Source of the DNA: an uncultured bacterium
GTDB taxonomy: Bacteria; Verrucomicrobiota; Kiritimatiellia; CAIKKV01; CAIYGI01
NCBI GenBank assembly: GCA_903925685.1
Contig: CAIYGI010000154.1
Location: 1 to 50,147 of the forward strand
Length of the DNA stretch: 50,147 bases
Reading direction: 5' to 3'
Under the pieces are notes generated by a model. It was not told where the DNA came from. It ran no database searches and saw nothing but the letters and a program-made list of their open reading frames with translations. The translations under genes were made by a program, and so were the position numbers. Below are positions 23,751 through 32,016 of this stretch, in pieces; within the stretch, counting starts at the first letter, position 1, and the number at the start of each line of letters is the position of its first letter.

Positions 23751-25613
23751 TTATGTGGCCCGGTCGCCGTCAGGCAAAAGTTCGGGCGGCAATTTCAGGC
23801 CGTGGTAGTTAAGTAAACCGGCGGCGTCATCCTTGCCCAGGTAGCGCGCCAGCATGCGCGGCTCAGTCTTGCGCAGATCCACCATGATCAGTCCGTCGAG
23901 GCAGTCGCCGAATTTCGGATCGAGATTGAAGCCCAGCATTCGCCCGCCGAGGCGCAGGTACTGTTTGAGCAGGATCGGCACCCCCTTTTCGTCGCTCTCG
24001 ATATCCGCGAGCAGCGCGGCCAGATCGTCGAGGTCGGTCACCATGGCGCTGGTCAGGTTCGGGTCGAGTCCGCCGCGGAAACGCCGCCGCCGCAGCGGTT
24101 TGCGGGCGCGCACCAGCCGCGACAGGTCGGGCAGGAAGTTGTTGACGCTGAGAAAGGCCGCGATCAGGTAGCGCGAGAAGGAGAGGTAGTCGTTGGAAAT
24201 ACTGACCGGCCCAAAAAGAATCGCGTAGCGCGGATGCAGGCCGATGTAGTGCCCAAGTCCCTTCCAGAGCAGCAGCAGCGGCGTGTAGCTCTTCTGGTAC
24301 TCGACCCGCACGAACGAACGGCCGAGTTCCAGCGCGGGATTCAACTGGTTGAGCATGCTGGGTTTGAAAACGAAGAGCGAGCGCGTATAGAGTCCCTTGG
24401 CGCCCATGCGGGCCAGAATTTCGTCAGTCCTTCCAAGGCGGTAGGCGCCGACCACTTCATGTGTCGTGTCGTTCCAGATGAAGAGGTGGCTGTAGTAGGC
24501 GTCATAGGCGTCCAGATCGGCACACAGCCCGGTGCCCTCGCCGACCATGCGGAAGGTGGTTTCGCGCAGGCGTCCGATCTCGCGCAGGATGCAGGGAATC
24601 TGCGCCGATTCGCCAATCAGCACGCGCAACTCGTTGCTTTTCATGAGCATCTGCTCGGGCGGCAGCGCCGCGACTTCGGACGCCATGGCGGCGGGCGATT
24701 CGGCAGCGTTCAGCGGCGCCTCGATCCGTGGTCGCGGTCGCGGCTTCCAAAGCATGCGGCGGGAGGGTTTGCCGCCGGCGCGGTTCGAGAGCAGGTAGGT
24801 TCGCAATCGCAGATAGGCCGTAATTTCAGCCCCCGAGGAAAACTCGCCGAGCTTCTCCGGCGGGATTACATGACCCACCTTGATCTTGATCGTGCGGTTG
24901 GCTTTGTTCAATATTTCCCGCGGGAGCATGGCGGTGCGCAAACGCGGGTGCACCAAACCCATGATCTGGAAAAAAACGGAATTCATCCCTTCGAAAAACA
25001 TCGGCAGCACGGGCGCGCCCGTGATCTGCGCCAGACGTCCAATGCTATCGGACCACTTGGGATCGGTAATGCAGCGCGTGCGCATATCCAGGTGGGAAAC
25101 CTCGCCGGAAGGGAATACGCCCAGCATGTGTCCATCGCGCAACCACTTGATCGCCTCCTTCATTGGGCGGATATTCGCACGGGTCGCCGTCTCGGTGCCA
25201 AAGGGATCCACGGCGATCATGAGTTCGCGCATTTCCGGAATGCGGCGCAGCAGATAATTGGAGAGCAATTTGACGTCCGGACGCACCGAGCGCATCACCG
25301 AGACCAGCACGATGCCTTCGATGCCTCCGAAGGGATGGTTGGCGACGACGATCACCGGTCCCGTGCGCGGAATGCGCTCCCATTCCGTCGAGGTCATGTC
25401 GTAGCCGACATTGCAGACTTCCAGGGCCTTCTCGGGAAAACCTTTCGTGCCGCCGCGATCCAGAATGTCGGAATAGATCTTTTCGAGATGATGCAGCGAC
25501 AGCATCCGTTCGATCTGGGAGCCGACGAGCGCAAAAAGGCGGTTGGCCAGCGGATCGCTGGCCTTCAGGTTCAATTTAAAAATTCTACGTTCGGGAGCTA
25601 CGTGTTCACGCAT
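23751..25613 (-). CDS. olsF: OlsF-like bifunctional acyltransferase (ornithine lipid synthesis)
   Basis: A 620-residue fusion. Residues about 60-290 are a PlsC-type O-acyltransferase: VVANHPFGGIEGIVL (here H-P-F-G-G in place of HxxxxD) and LGVFPSGEVSHLD. Residues about 320-560 are a GNAT/OlsB-like N-acyltransferase (LRETTFRMVGEGTG, VGAYRLGRTDEI, LGRSFVRVEYQ). OlsF proteins of Serratia and Flavobacterium combine the same two activities and acylate ornithine twice to make a phosphorus-free membrane lipid. ATG 25613 is used because upstream frame extends over the divergent promoter and gene. Substrate amino acid is inferred from family. Confidence 0.78.
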   Translation of the reverse strand: MREHVAPERRIFKLNLKASDPLANRLFALVGSQIERMLSLHHLEKIYSDILDRGGTKGFPEKALEVCNVGYDMTSTEWERIPRTGPVIVVANHPFGGIEGIVLVSVMRSVRPDVKLLSNYLLRRIPEMRELMIAVDPFGTETATRANIRPMKEAIKWLRDGHMLGVFPSGEVSHLDMRTRCITDPKWSDSIGRLAQITGAPVLPMFFEGMNSVFFQIMGLVHPRLRTAMLPREILNKANRTIKIKVGHVIPPEKLGEFSSGAEITAYLRLRTYLLSNRAGGKPSRRMLWKPRPRPRIEAPLNAAESPAAMASEVAALPPEQMLMKSNELRVLIGESAQIPCILREIGRLRETTFRMVGEGTGLCADLDAYDAYYSHLFIWNDTTHEVVGAYRLGRTDEILARMGAKGLYTRSLFVFKPSMLNQLNPALELGRSFVRVEYQKSYTPLLLLWKGLGHYIGLHPRYAILFGPVSISNDYLSFSRYLIAAFLSVNNFLPDLSRLVRARKPLRRRRFRGGLDPNLTSAMVTDLDDLAALLADIESDEKGVPILLKQYLRLGGRMLGFNLDPKFGDCLDGLIMVDLRKTEPRMLARYLGKDDAAGLLNYHGLKLPPELLPDGDRAT

Positions 25614-25769
25614 ACTTTCGGCGACCGCGGAAAATGGGTCCCACGGCACCGTCGCAGCAGTATGGGTAAGAGCTTCGCTAAAAGCAAGCGGTCGTAAAAA
25701 GCCCAAAATCTGCGCCTTAAACCGCCTGACCGTTTTATCGGCGGGACGCGCCAGACGAGATTTTGGCGC

Positions 25770-25799
25770 TGACTTATCTGCGCGCCGATATGATACAAT
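25770..25799 (+). promoter_or_regulatory. promoter of nucleotidyltransferase module, predicted leaderless
   Basis: TGACTT (25770-25775), 18 bp, TACAAT (25794-25799), then 6 nt to the ATG at 25806. A second -10-like TATGAT overlaps at 25789. There is no Shine-Dalgarno site. Confidence 0.5.
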
Positions 25800-25805
25800 A
25801 AAACC

Positions 25806-26021
25806 ATGCGTCCTTTCTTTAACCCGCGCGCAAATGCATCCACCACCGCGACGTTGGTGGAGGCGGGCATTGCGTTGATGAGTCAGAACCTGCGGCGGCG
25901 TTATCCGGTCGAGAATGAAGAACAGATCGACGCCCGTCTCCAAGTTTGGCTGCACCGTGCGGATGAACCGGTGCAAGGCGATATCGCCGGAATGGTGCGT
26001 CAGAGGGAACGGCTGTCATGA
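25806..26021 (+). CDS. small protein upstream of a nucleotidyltransferase, possible antitoxin
   Basis: A 71-residue protein, MRPFFNPRANASTTATLVEAG at its start in two parts (MRPFFNPRAN, TATLVEAGIAL), with a long amphipathic helix (IALMSQNLRRRYP) and a charged C-terminus. I do not recognise the family. It overlaps the next gene by ATGA, and size and arrangement are those of the first gene of a TA pair. A role as antitoxin or adaptor for the nucleotidyltransferase is inference. Confidence 0.65.
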   Translation: MRPFFNPRANASTTATLVEAGIALMSQNLRRRYPVENEEQIDARLQVWLHRADEPVQGDIAGMVRQRERLS

Positions 26022-26626
26022 ATGCCCTGGAGAACGTGTTGCGTCTAGTGACGGGGCTGTTTGCCCGCCAGCGCCAGGCATGGGCGTTGGTGGGCGGTCT
26101 GGCTGTGTCCGTGCGCGCCGAGCCGCGTTTCACGCGCGATGTGGATTTGGCGGTGGCCGTTTCCGACGACGCCGCGGCTGAAGCGCTTGTACACCAGTTG
26201 CGGAATGCCGGCTTCCGTACGCAAGCCGTGCTTGAACAGAGTGCCACCGGGCGGCTGGCCACGGCGCGTCTCGCGCCCAAGGAAGGCCGTACCGCCGGGT
26301 TGATGCTGGATCTCCTGTTTGCATCGTCCGGCATCGAACCGGAGATCTGCCAGGCGGCCGAAGCGCTCGATGTTTTCCCCGGTCTGTCCGTGCCCATCGC
26401 GCGACTGCATCATCTGCTCGTCCTGAAGGTGCTAGCGCGCGATGACCGGAATCGACCACAAGATGCCGCCGACCTTCGAGCCTTGGTGGCTGTAGCCATG
26501 CCGGAGGATCTTCGTTCTGCGCTCGCCGCGGCTGAACTGGTCACACAGCGCGGATTCAATCGTTCCCGTGATTTGTCCGCCGCCCTGACGGACGCGTGGG
26601 AAACATTTGGTGGATCCCTATCATAA
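26018..26626 (+). CDS. AbiEii/AbiGii-like nucleotidyltransferase
   Basis: A 202-residue protein with a Pol-beta-type nucleotidyltransferase core: WALVGGLAVSVRAEPRFTRD then DVDLAVAV. G-G, an R and the D-x-D metal ligands are in the right spacing. A third acidic residue lies in LMLDLLFAS. HHLLVLKVLARDDRNRPQD (a helix ending RxxD) matches the distal motif of AbiEii/AbiGii proteins. AbiEii toxins act on tRNA or GTP in phage-abortive TA systems. It is coupled to a 71-residue gene. The family is fairly clear; toxin activity is inferred. Confidence 0.78.
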   Translation: MNALENVLRLVTGLFARQRQAWALVGGLAVSVRAEPRFTRDVDLAVAVSDDAAAEALVHQLRNAGFRTQAVLEQSATGRLATARLAPKEGRTAGLMLDLLFASSGIEPEICQAAEALDVFPGLSVPIARLHHLLVLKVLARDDRNRPQDAADLRALVAVAMPEDLRSALAAAELVTQRGFNRSRDLSAALTDAWETFGGSLS

Positions 26627-26720
26627 GTACGGCAGACAAGATCATGGCGTGCCGTAACGCCAAGTTCCGCCGTATAGGCTGCCCGGCCAACTTCCAGATG
26701 CCAAGTGGTTACGTCATCGT

Positions 26721-26749
26721 TTGAGTCTGCCCCCGGTTTGTGGCATATT
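26721..26749 (+). promoter_or_regulatory. promoter of NamZ gene, predicted leaderless
   Basis: TTGAGT (26721-26726), 17 bp, CATATT (26744-26749), then 6 nt to the ATG at 26756. The geometry is the same as at 749 and 36657. Confidence 0.5.
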
Positions 26750-26755
26750 CCGCGC

Positions 26756-27922
26756 ATGTCCATTGGCGTTGGTTTTCAACCGGGTATCGAAACGCTGCTT
26801 GCCGATCACGGCGACTGGCTGGCCGGGCGGCGCATCGGGCTTGTGAGCCATCTGGCGGCGGTGGACAAGGATGGCGTCAGCAGTGCCGAGCGGCTGTGGC
26901 ATGCGCCAGGCGTGCGTTTGAAGGCCCTGTTCGGCCCGGAACATGGTTTCGTTGGCGCGGCTGGCGCGGGCGAGAAATGCGCCGACGCGCTGCATCCGGT
27001 CTGGCGCATTCCGATCCATTCGCTCTACGGCGTGACCCGTGCCCCAACGTCGGCCATGCTGGCTGACATCGATACGCTGGTGGTCGACCTGCAGGATCTG
27101 GGGTGTCGCTGCTACACTTACATCGCCACGCTTTGCGGCGTGCTGGAAGCGGCGGCGGCGGCGGGCAGGCAGGTCATTGTCGCCGATCGTCCGATTCCTC
27201 TGCCGCGCGTGGTCGATGGCCCCGTCACGGAGTCGGCCTTTCGGAGTTTCGTTGCCTGCCTGGATGTTCCGTTCAGCTACGGGATGACGCCTGGGGAAAC
27301 CGCCCTTTGGTTCCAGCGCCGCCATCTCCCTGAGCTGGAGTTACGCGTTGCGGCGCTGCGCGGTTACCGACGCCCCGCCGCGCGCGGCACGCACTGGCCG
27401 CCCTGGCGCCGCCCTTCGCCCGCCATCGTCTCCTGGTCCGCCGCCCAGTCATATCCCGCACTGGTCGCCTTCGAAGCGCTCGGAGCCTTGGATCACGGCC
27501 GTAAAACCGTCCGCCCTTTTTCCGTTTTTGGCGCGGCCTGGATCAGGGGCGAGCCGATTGCCCGGCGCTTGTCAGCCGCCGGACTGCCGGGTGTCGAATT
27601 CCGGCCTTGCCGCTACGCCAGCCATCCTGGACATGCCGACGACGTCGCAATTGACGGCGTGCGCCTGCGTGTCACCCGGCCTCATGATTTTCGGCCCGCT
27701 TTCACCGCCGTTTCGCTCATTCACACAATCCAAGAGTTGTATGGGATCGAACGCGTCTGGGAGCCGGCGCAAAGCCGTCCCGAATTTTTCGACAAACTGT
27801 TCGGGACCGACACTGTCCGCAAAGCGCTGCTGGCCGGCGACGCCCCCTCGGTCATCGCCGCCCGCTGGACCATCGCCCTGCGCGACTTCTCCGAAACCCG
27901 CCAGGACAGCCTGCTTTATTGA
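26756..27922 (+). CDS. namZ: NamZ-like exo-beta-N-acetylmuramidase (DUF1343)
   Basis: A 388-residue DUF1343 protein: GRRIGLVSHLAAVDKDG, ALFGPEHGFVGAAGAG, VVDLQDLGCRCYTYIATL, VIVADRPIPLPR, DVPFSYGMTPGETALWF. These match the catalytic (about 1-230) and C-terminal auxiliary parts of NamZ, which removes terminal MurNAc from peptidoglycan fragments. No signal peptide is visible in this start, unlike exported homologues, so it may act on imported muropeptides. The ATG is chosen because upstream codons lie in the predicted promoter. A MurU-AmgK fusion that would use its product lies 2.1 kb downstream. Confidence 0.85.
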   Translation: MSIGVGFQPGIETLLADHGDWLAGRRIGLVSHLAAVDKDGVSSAERLWHAPGVRLKALFGPEHGFVGAAGAGEKCADALHPVWRIPIHSLYGVTRAPTSAMLADIDTLVVDLQDLGCRCYTYIATLCGVLEAAAAAGRQVIVADRPIPLPRVVDGPVTESAFRSFVACLDVPFSYGMTPGETALWFQRRHLPELELRVAALRGYRRPAARGTHWPPWRRPSPAIVSWSAAQSYPALVAFEALGALDHGRKTVRPFSVFGAAWIRGEPIARRLSAAGLPGVEFRPCRYASHPGHADDVAIDGVRLRVTRPHDFRPAFTAVSLIHTIQELYGIERVWEPAQSRPEFFDKLFGTDTVRKALLAGDAPSVIAARWTIALRDFSETRQDSLLY

Positions 27923-27935
27923 GCGGCCTTTGCGG

Positions 27936-27954
27936 AAGGCGCTGCAAGCGCCTT
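27936..27954. terminator. hairpin between convergent genes
   Basis: AAGGCGCT-GCA-AGCGCCTT is a perfect 8-bp stem with a 3-nt loop in the 47-bp gap between namZ and the convergent TAXI gene. No T-run follows on either strand, so termination could need Rho or the stem could stabilise 3' ends. Confidence 0.4.
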
Positions 27955-27969
27955 GGGTCAGTGTCGGCG

Positions 27970-29313
27970 CTATGGGAGGCTGTTTTGCAGGCGGCCACGC
28001 ACAAAAGCTATATGGCCGCGCAGGCCGTAGAATTGATCGGCAAAAGAGGCCGGTACCTTCATCTTGTTGACCGCCTCCTCGATTTGATTCAGACGTTTTA
28101 GAAACTCATCCTTCTTGTGGTGCGCGTCCTGCCGGAAGATTTCGCGTTCCAGAGACAGCAGCGCCCGATACCATCGATATATGCCAAGGGTGATCCTCCA
28201 TTTGTAAAGCGCCGGTATCAATCGCAGGCCGGGGATCAACAACACCAGCATAGGCACAAACACCACCAGCATCCGATTGGCCAGGCTGGCCAGTCCAAAT
28301 GGCAGGAAACGATAAAAGAAACTCTTGCCCGTGGTGAAATACCTGCGGGCATCGGCGCTGATCTGAAACTCGCGTTCCAGTGGCGCTGGAAATGCCCCGC
28401 GGATATGGAACAAGGTCGCGTTGCCGTGAACTTCCCGGGCTGCGTCCAGCAATAAATAGGTCAAGGCTGGATGCAGGTCGGGCCGCGCAATCAGTTCCAC
28501 CGTGGGACCGATCAATTGCATATCGTGCGCAGGGAGATTTTTCCCGAAGTCCAGGCAGCCCTTCGGCAGCTCCAGTTTATCCAGATAAACGATGCGGCGC
28601 GTATAGGCATCGGCTTGCGTGAAATCGTACATCTGAATGCCTTCCGTCCGTACCATTTTGCGGATCACCTGCGTGGAGGCGGAATCCCCCATCAGGAACA
28701 CGGCGTCAACCTTGCCGTCCACCAGCGCGCTTGCCGCAGCCTCCCCCTCCAAGTCCAGCAACTCGGTAGTTCCGCCGGGTTCGATGCCATTGGCAGACAG
28801 CAACCTTAACGACAGCGCCCGTGTGCCGCTGCCCACGGAACCGATGGTCAGCCGTTTGCCGGCCAGTCCGGAAAGCAATTCGACGGTCCCCGTGCCGCGA
28901 TAGAACACCAATATGGGTTGGTAAAAGACGCTCCCAAGCGAAACCAGCTCTGCCATATTAGCGCCATTGGTCACACCGCCTTGAACGAAGCCAATATCGA
29001 CACGATAGGTTGGATCGCCCAGCCGCGCGAGATTCTCCGTCGAACCTTGCGAGGTCAAAATTTTCAAAGTCACACCGTTGCGCGCAAGAATCGCGGCATA
29101 CTTGACGGCATTGGAATAAAAGATGCTGCCCTCGGGTCCGCTCGTGATGACGATGGTATGCGGCGGCGCGAAATGGACAAACTCAATAACGAGCACCAGT
29201 ATAAACACCGCAACGAAAATCAAGGCGGTGGCCGCCACTTTACGGCTGAACCCGAAGGTCTCCGTGCAGGTCGTCATCATTTTCGGGATGCCAAACTTAT
29301 TGGTGATTTTCAT
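27970..29313 (-). CDS. TAXI-family solute-binding protein with N- and C-terminal membrane anchors
   Basis: A 447-residue protein. A single N-terminal membrane segment (ALIFVAVFILVLVIEFVHF) is followed by a TAXI/TRAP-type binding domain: ITSGPEGSIFYSNAVKYAAI, VDIGFVQGGVTNGANMAELV in parts, RLTIGSVGSGTRALSLRLL and VDAVFLMGDSAS. A second membrane segment (about 340-372, RMLVVFVPMLVLLIPGLRLI) and a charged helical tail of some 75 residues follow. Ordinary TAXI proteins are free periplasmic receptors of TRAP transporters; no TRAP permease genes are nearby. It may be a membrane-bound sensor or receptor. ATG 29313 is preferred over a TTG 12 bp upstream. Confidence 0.78.
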   Translation of the reverse strand: MKITNKFGIPKMMTTCTETFGFSRKVAATALIFVAVFILVLVIEFVHFAPPHTIVITSGPEGSIFYSNAVKYAAILARNGVTLKILTSQGSTENLARLGDPTYRVDIGFVQGGVTNGANMAELVSLGSVFYQPILVFYRGTGTVELLSGLAGKRLTIGSVGSGTRALSLRLLSANGIEPGGTTELLDLEGEAAASALVDGKVDAVFLMGDSASTQVIRKMVRTEGIQMYDFTQADAYTRRIVYLDKLELPKGCLDFGKNLPAHDMQLIGPTVELIARPDLHPALTYLLLDAAREVHGNATLFHIRGAFPAPLEREFQISADARRYFTTGKSFFYRFLPFGLASLANRMLVVFVPMLVLLIPGLRLIPALYKWRITLGIYRWYRALLSLEREIFRQDAHHKKDEFLKRLNQIEEAVNKMKVPASFADQFYGLRGHIAFVRGRLQNSLP

Positions 29314-29671
29314 GATTTGAAACAATCCTGTTTGCTTGTTGATTAACGCCGGCTTAAGGCTGGCTGCATACCTTCCAGTCGTGTTGCTTACGTTATACGA
29401 CAGGTTGATCCGTTCAAAGTAGGGTAAAACCCTACCGCCGAATAGAAATCACCGCCAACCTGACGTCGCCCTGTCAAAGCAGCGATGCTCAAGCAGACGC
29501 ACCCCTTCGTCAAGCTGAATCGGCGCGCACCTGCAGTTGAGAGTTTGCGTTACGCCCGGGAAGTGTGCATCATTCCGCCAGCCATGAATTCGAGGTCATT
29601 GCGTTTGCGTTTTTCGCGCACGGTTCGAAATCGGGGTTTGTTCAGAAATCAGAAAAGGCAGGAGGTGTGCT
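29314..29671. other. gene-free region with a 17-bp palindrome
   Basis: No supported gene. GTAGGGT-AAA-ACCCTAC (29419-29435) is a perfect 7-bp stem, possibly an operator for the divergent TAXI gene. Around 29566-29613 two short pieces of the 74-bp TA-island repeat appear in swapped order. A 66-codon frame at 29485 has no recognisable features. Confidence 0.35.
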
Positions 29672-30040
29672 TTGCCGACATATGAACTTACGGGAACGGT
29701 TAAAGTTGTAATGGATGTAATGAAGTTCGATAGCGGATTCAGCAAACGTGAGTTTGTCGTGACAACCGTCGAAGATCGCTTTCCACAAGACATCAAGTGC
29801 GAGTGCTTGAAGGACCGCTGCGCCCTCCTCAACGACATCAAGCCCGGCCAGCGGGTGACGGTGTCTTTCGACCTGCGCGGCAATGAAAACAAGGGACGGT
29901 ACTTCGTGAGTTTGGCGGCATGGAAAATCGAGGCCGCAAAGCAACCCGGCGCCACGCCTGATGCTTCCGATGAAAGTTCGCCTTTCGACCAGCGCACTCC
30001 CCCAGGCGACCAACACGATGAAGGAACCGACTTTCCTTGA
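29672..30040 (+). CDS. DUF3127 (OB-fold, single-strand-binding-like) protein
   Basis: A 122-residue protein with the DUF3127 pattern: YELTGTVKVVMDVMKFDSGF, then KREFVVTTVEDRFPQDIKCE, and NENKGRYFVSLAAWKIE. The fold resembles single-stranded-DNA-binding or replication-accessory OB domains; function is uncertain. The TTG start at 29672 is supported by AGGAGG six bases upstream, and the protein begins at the conserved strand. The tail (about residues 90-122) is acidic and disordered. The stop overlaps the TTG of the next gene. Confidence 0.8.
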   Translation: MPTYELTGTVKVVMDVMKFDSGFSKREFVVTTVEDRFPQDIKCECLKDRCALLNDIKPGQRVTVSFDLRGNENKGRYFVSLAAWKIEAAKQPGATPDASDESSPFDQRTPPGDQHDEGTDFP

Positions 30041-31974
30041 CCTCCATACTCCACCTTCCACCTGAGCCGTTGCCGCCCTCCAAGGCTTTTATCCTTGCCG
30101 CGGGTCTTGGCACGCGCATGCGGCCTTTGACCGATTTGCTGCCGAAGCCGCTTTTGCCGCTTTGGGGACGGACGCTGATCGAGCATTTGATCGCGCTGCT
30201 CGCGGACTGGGGCGTGACGGATATCAGGATCAACCTTCATCACCACGTCGGCGTGCTGCGCGCCGCGCTGGAAAAGACAGCCGCCGTCATGCCGGGGCTG
30301 CGGCTCAGTTTTGCCGAAGAGCCGGAAATTCTCGGCACCGGCGGTCCGCTGGCGCCGGCGCGCGCGTGGCTGGGCGACGCGCCGTTCTGGCTGGTCAATG
30401 CCGACATCGCGGCCGACCTCGATCCAGCCCCTCTGCTTAGGGAGTACGCGCGCCTTCGTCCCGTGGCCGTACTCTGGCTCGATCCGCGCCGGGGGCCGCG
30501 CACTGTGCGCATACGCGGCAACCGCATCGTGAATTTTCGCGATGCGCGCCCAGGTTCGCCGGGCACCGCCACTTTTTGCGGGCTGCATCTGATAGCGCCT
30601 GCTATTTTCGACTATCTGCCCGCCGCCGGGCCAGCCTCGATCATTGACGCCTACCGCGCTGCCATGCTGGCTGGCAAGCGTATTTCCGGCGTGGCGGTTG
30701 AAGGTTCGTTTTGGGCCGATCTTGGCACGCCGGAGCGTTACATTCAGGCGCATCGCGACGTGCGCGACGCAGCCCGCCGCAAGATGTCCGGAGCGCGTTT
30801 GTTTTCCAGGACGGCTGTCAGCGCTGTGCCGGCGCTGCGCGGAACTTTCGCGGCGGTTGGACGCCGCGCCCGTGTGGCGTCCGGCGCGCAGCTCGCCAAC
30901 TGCGTGGTCTGGGATGGCGCGCATATCGGTCCGCATGTCGTCCTGCGCGATGCCATTGTGGCGGAGGGCGTTCTCGCCAACGCCGCCGGGGCGCAGATTG
31001 CGCTGCGCGCCGGTTCGATCGTATCCAACCCTGCGATCCCGGCGGCGGTTCGGGCGTTGGGCTGGTCGGCGGCGAAAACGATGGCCTTATATCTGCCGCC
31101 GCGCGCGTCGGGACGTTCGTTTGTGCGCCTGGTTTGCGGCGCGCGCCGGGCGCTCTTGATTTGCGACACCGGCGAGCGTGACGAAAACAGGCGCTACGCC
31201 GGCCACGCGCGCTTTCTGATTGCGCATGGCATCCCGGTGGCGCGCGTGCTGGCCGACCGTCCCGGCGAGCATTTTTTGGTCGTCGAGGATTTGGGTGCCT
31301 TAAGTCTTGAACAACTCGCCCCACGCTCCGCCCCGGCGGCCTTGGAGGCGCTTTACCGGCGCGTGCTTGACGGGGCGATCAAACTGCACGCCATTCCCGC
31401 GGCGGCCGTAACGGCAGCCGGACTGGTTTTGCAGCCGGCCTTTGGACCGGAACTGTACAAATGGGAACGGGAATATTTCGCCGAGCACTATCTGCGTGGT
31501 CTGCGCGCCATGAATAGCGCGGCTGTCCGACCAGTGTTGATTGAACTGCAGGATGTCGCCGCGAGGCTGAACCAGGCCCCCTTTGTCCTGCTGCATCGCG
31601 ACCTGCAATCCAGCAATCTGCTGCTGCGCGGCGGTCAACCGCACTTGATCGATTTTCAGGGCATGCGTTTTGGGCCTGCCGTTTACGACCTGGCCTCTTT
31701 GCTGGCCGATCCCTACGTGATGCTGCCCGAGAACATGCAACGGCGACTGCTGGCGCATTACGTCCGGCGCGGCGGCGTTGCAATAAACGAAACTTTGTTC
31801 TGGTTCGGCGCGGTCGAGCGGCTGGCCCAGGCGCTTGGCGCCTTCGCGCGGCTGAGCGGCCTGCCCGGCATGGCGCATTTTCACGCCTACCTGCCGCGCG
31901 GCGAGCGCATGCTTCGCCGTGCGCTGCGCCACACGCCTGGGCTGTCAAGGCTCCGCGACTTGATGGAAAAGTGA
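30037..31974 (+). CDS. fused MurU-like nucleotidyltransferase and AmgK-like sugar kinase
   Basis: A 645-residue fusion. Residues about 15-240: FILAAGLGTRMRPLTDLLPK, PEILGTGGPLAPARAWLG, WLVNADIAADLD and SFWADLGTPERY, as in MurU (MurNAc-1-phosphate uridylyltransferase). Residues about 265-335 show hexapeptide-like repeats not present in MurU. Residues about 345-630 are an APH-type kinase with LLHRDLQSSNLLL (about 517) and LIDFQGMRFGPAVYDLASLL (about 537), matching AmgK, the anomeric MurNAc kinase. One protein could thus turn MurNAc into UDP-MurNAc. The start must be the TTG at 30037, because the next Met lies inside the G-T-R-M motif. Heptads CTCCATA/CTCCACC/TTCCACC encode its first residues. 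Confidence 0.82.
   Translation: MTSILHLPPEPLPPSKAFILAAGLGTRMRPLTDLLPKPLLPLWGRTLIEHLIALLADWGVTDIRINLHHHVGVLRAALEKTAAVMPGLRLSFAEEPEILGTGGPLAPARAWLGDAPFWLVNADIAADLDPAPLLREYARLRPVAVLWLDPRRGPRTVRIRGNRIVNFRDARPGSPGTATFCGLHLIAPAIFDYLPAAGPASIIDAYRAAMLAGKRISGVAVEGSFWADLGTPERYIQAHRDVRDAARRKMSGARLFSRTAVSAVPALRGTFAAVGRRARVASGAQLANCVVWDGAHIGPHVVLRDAIVAEGVLANAAGAQIALRAGSIVSNPAIPAAVRALGWSAAKTMALYLPPRASGRSFVRLVCGARRALLICDTGERDENRRYAGHARFLIAHGIPVARVLADRPGEHFLVVEDLGALSLEQLAPRSAPAALEALYRRVLDGAIKLHAIPAAAVTAAGLVLQPAFGPELYKWEREYFAEHYLRGLRAMNSAAVRPVLIELQDVAARLNQAPFVLLHRDLQSSNLLLRGGQPHLIDFQGMRFGPAVYDLASLLADPYVMLPENMQRRLLAHYVRRGGVAINETLFWFGAVERLAQALGAFARLSGLPGMAHFHAYLPRGERMLRRALRHTPGLSRLRDLMEK
30042..30062. repeat. 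heptad tract at start of MurU-AmgK gene
   Basis: CTCCATA CTCCACC TTCCACC, the same family as 15354-15395 and 20274-20301, read in frame as residues 3-9 of the fusion protein. Confidence 0.75.
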
Positions 31975-31998
31975 ACAGTAAACAGTGAACGGTAAACC
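31971..31998. repeat. heptad tract, GTRAAC type, left of MFS gene
   Basis: GTGAACA GTAAACA GTGAACG GTAAACC. The TGA stop of the MurU-AmgK gene is part of the first unit. A related tract in the same orientation lies at 33229-33256. Confidence 0.9.
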
Positions 31999-32016
31999 GT
32001 GGAGATACAGAGGACG

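Noticed and set aside
24234-25697. 487-codon plus-strand frame opposite the OlsF-like gene
   Set aside because: Composition is that of an antisense shadow and the opposite strand has clear acyltransferase motifs.
29485-29685. 66-codon plus-strand frame
   Set aside because: It overlaps the ribosome-binding region of the DUF3127 gene and contains a scrambled repeat; no motif.
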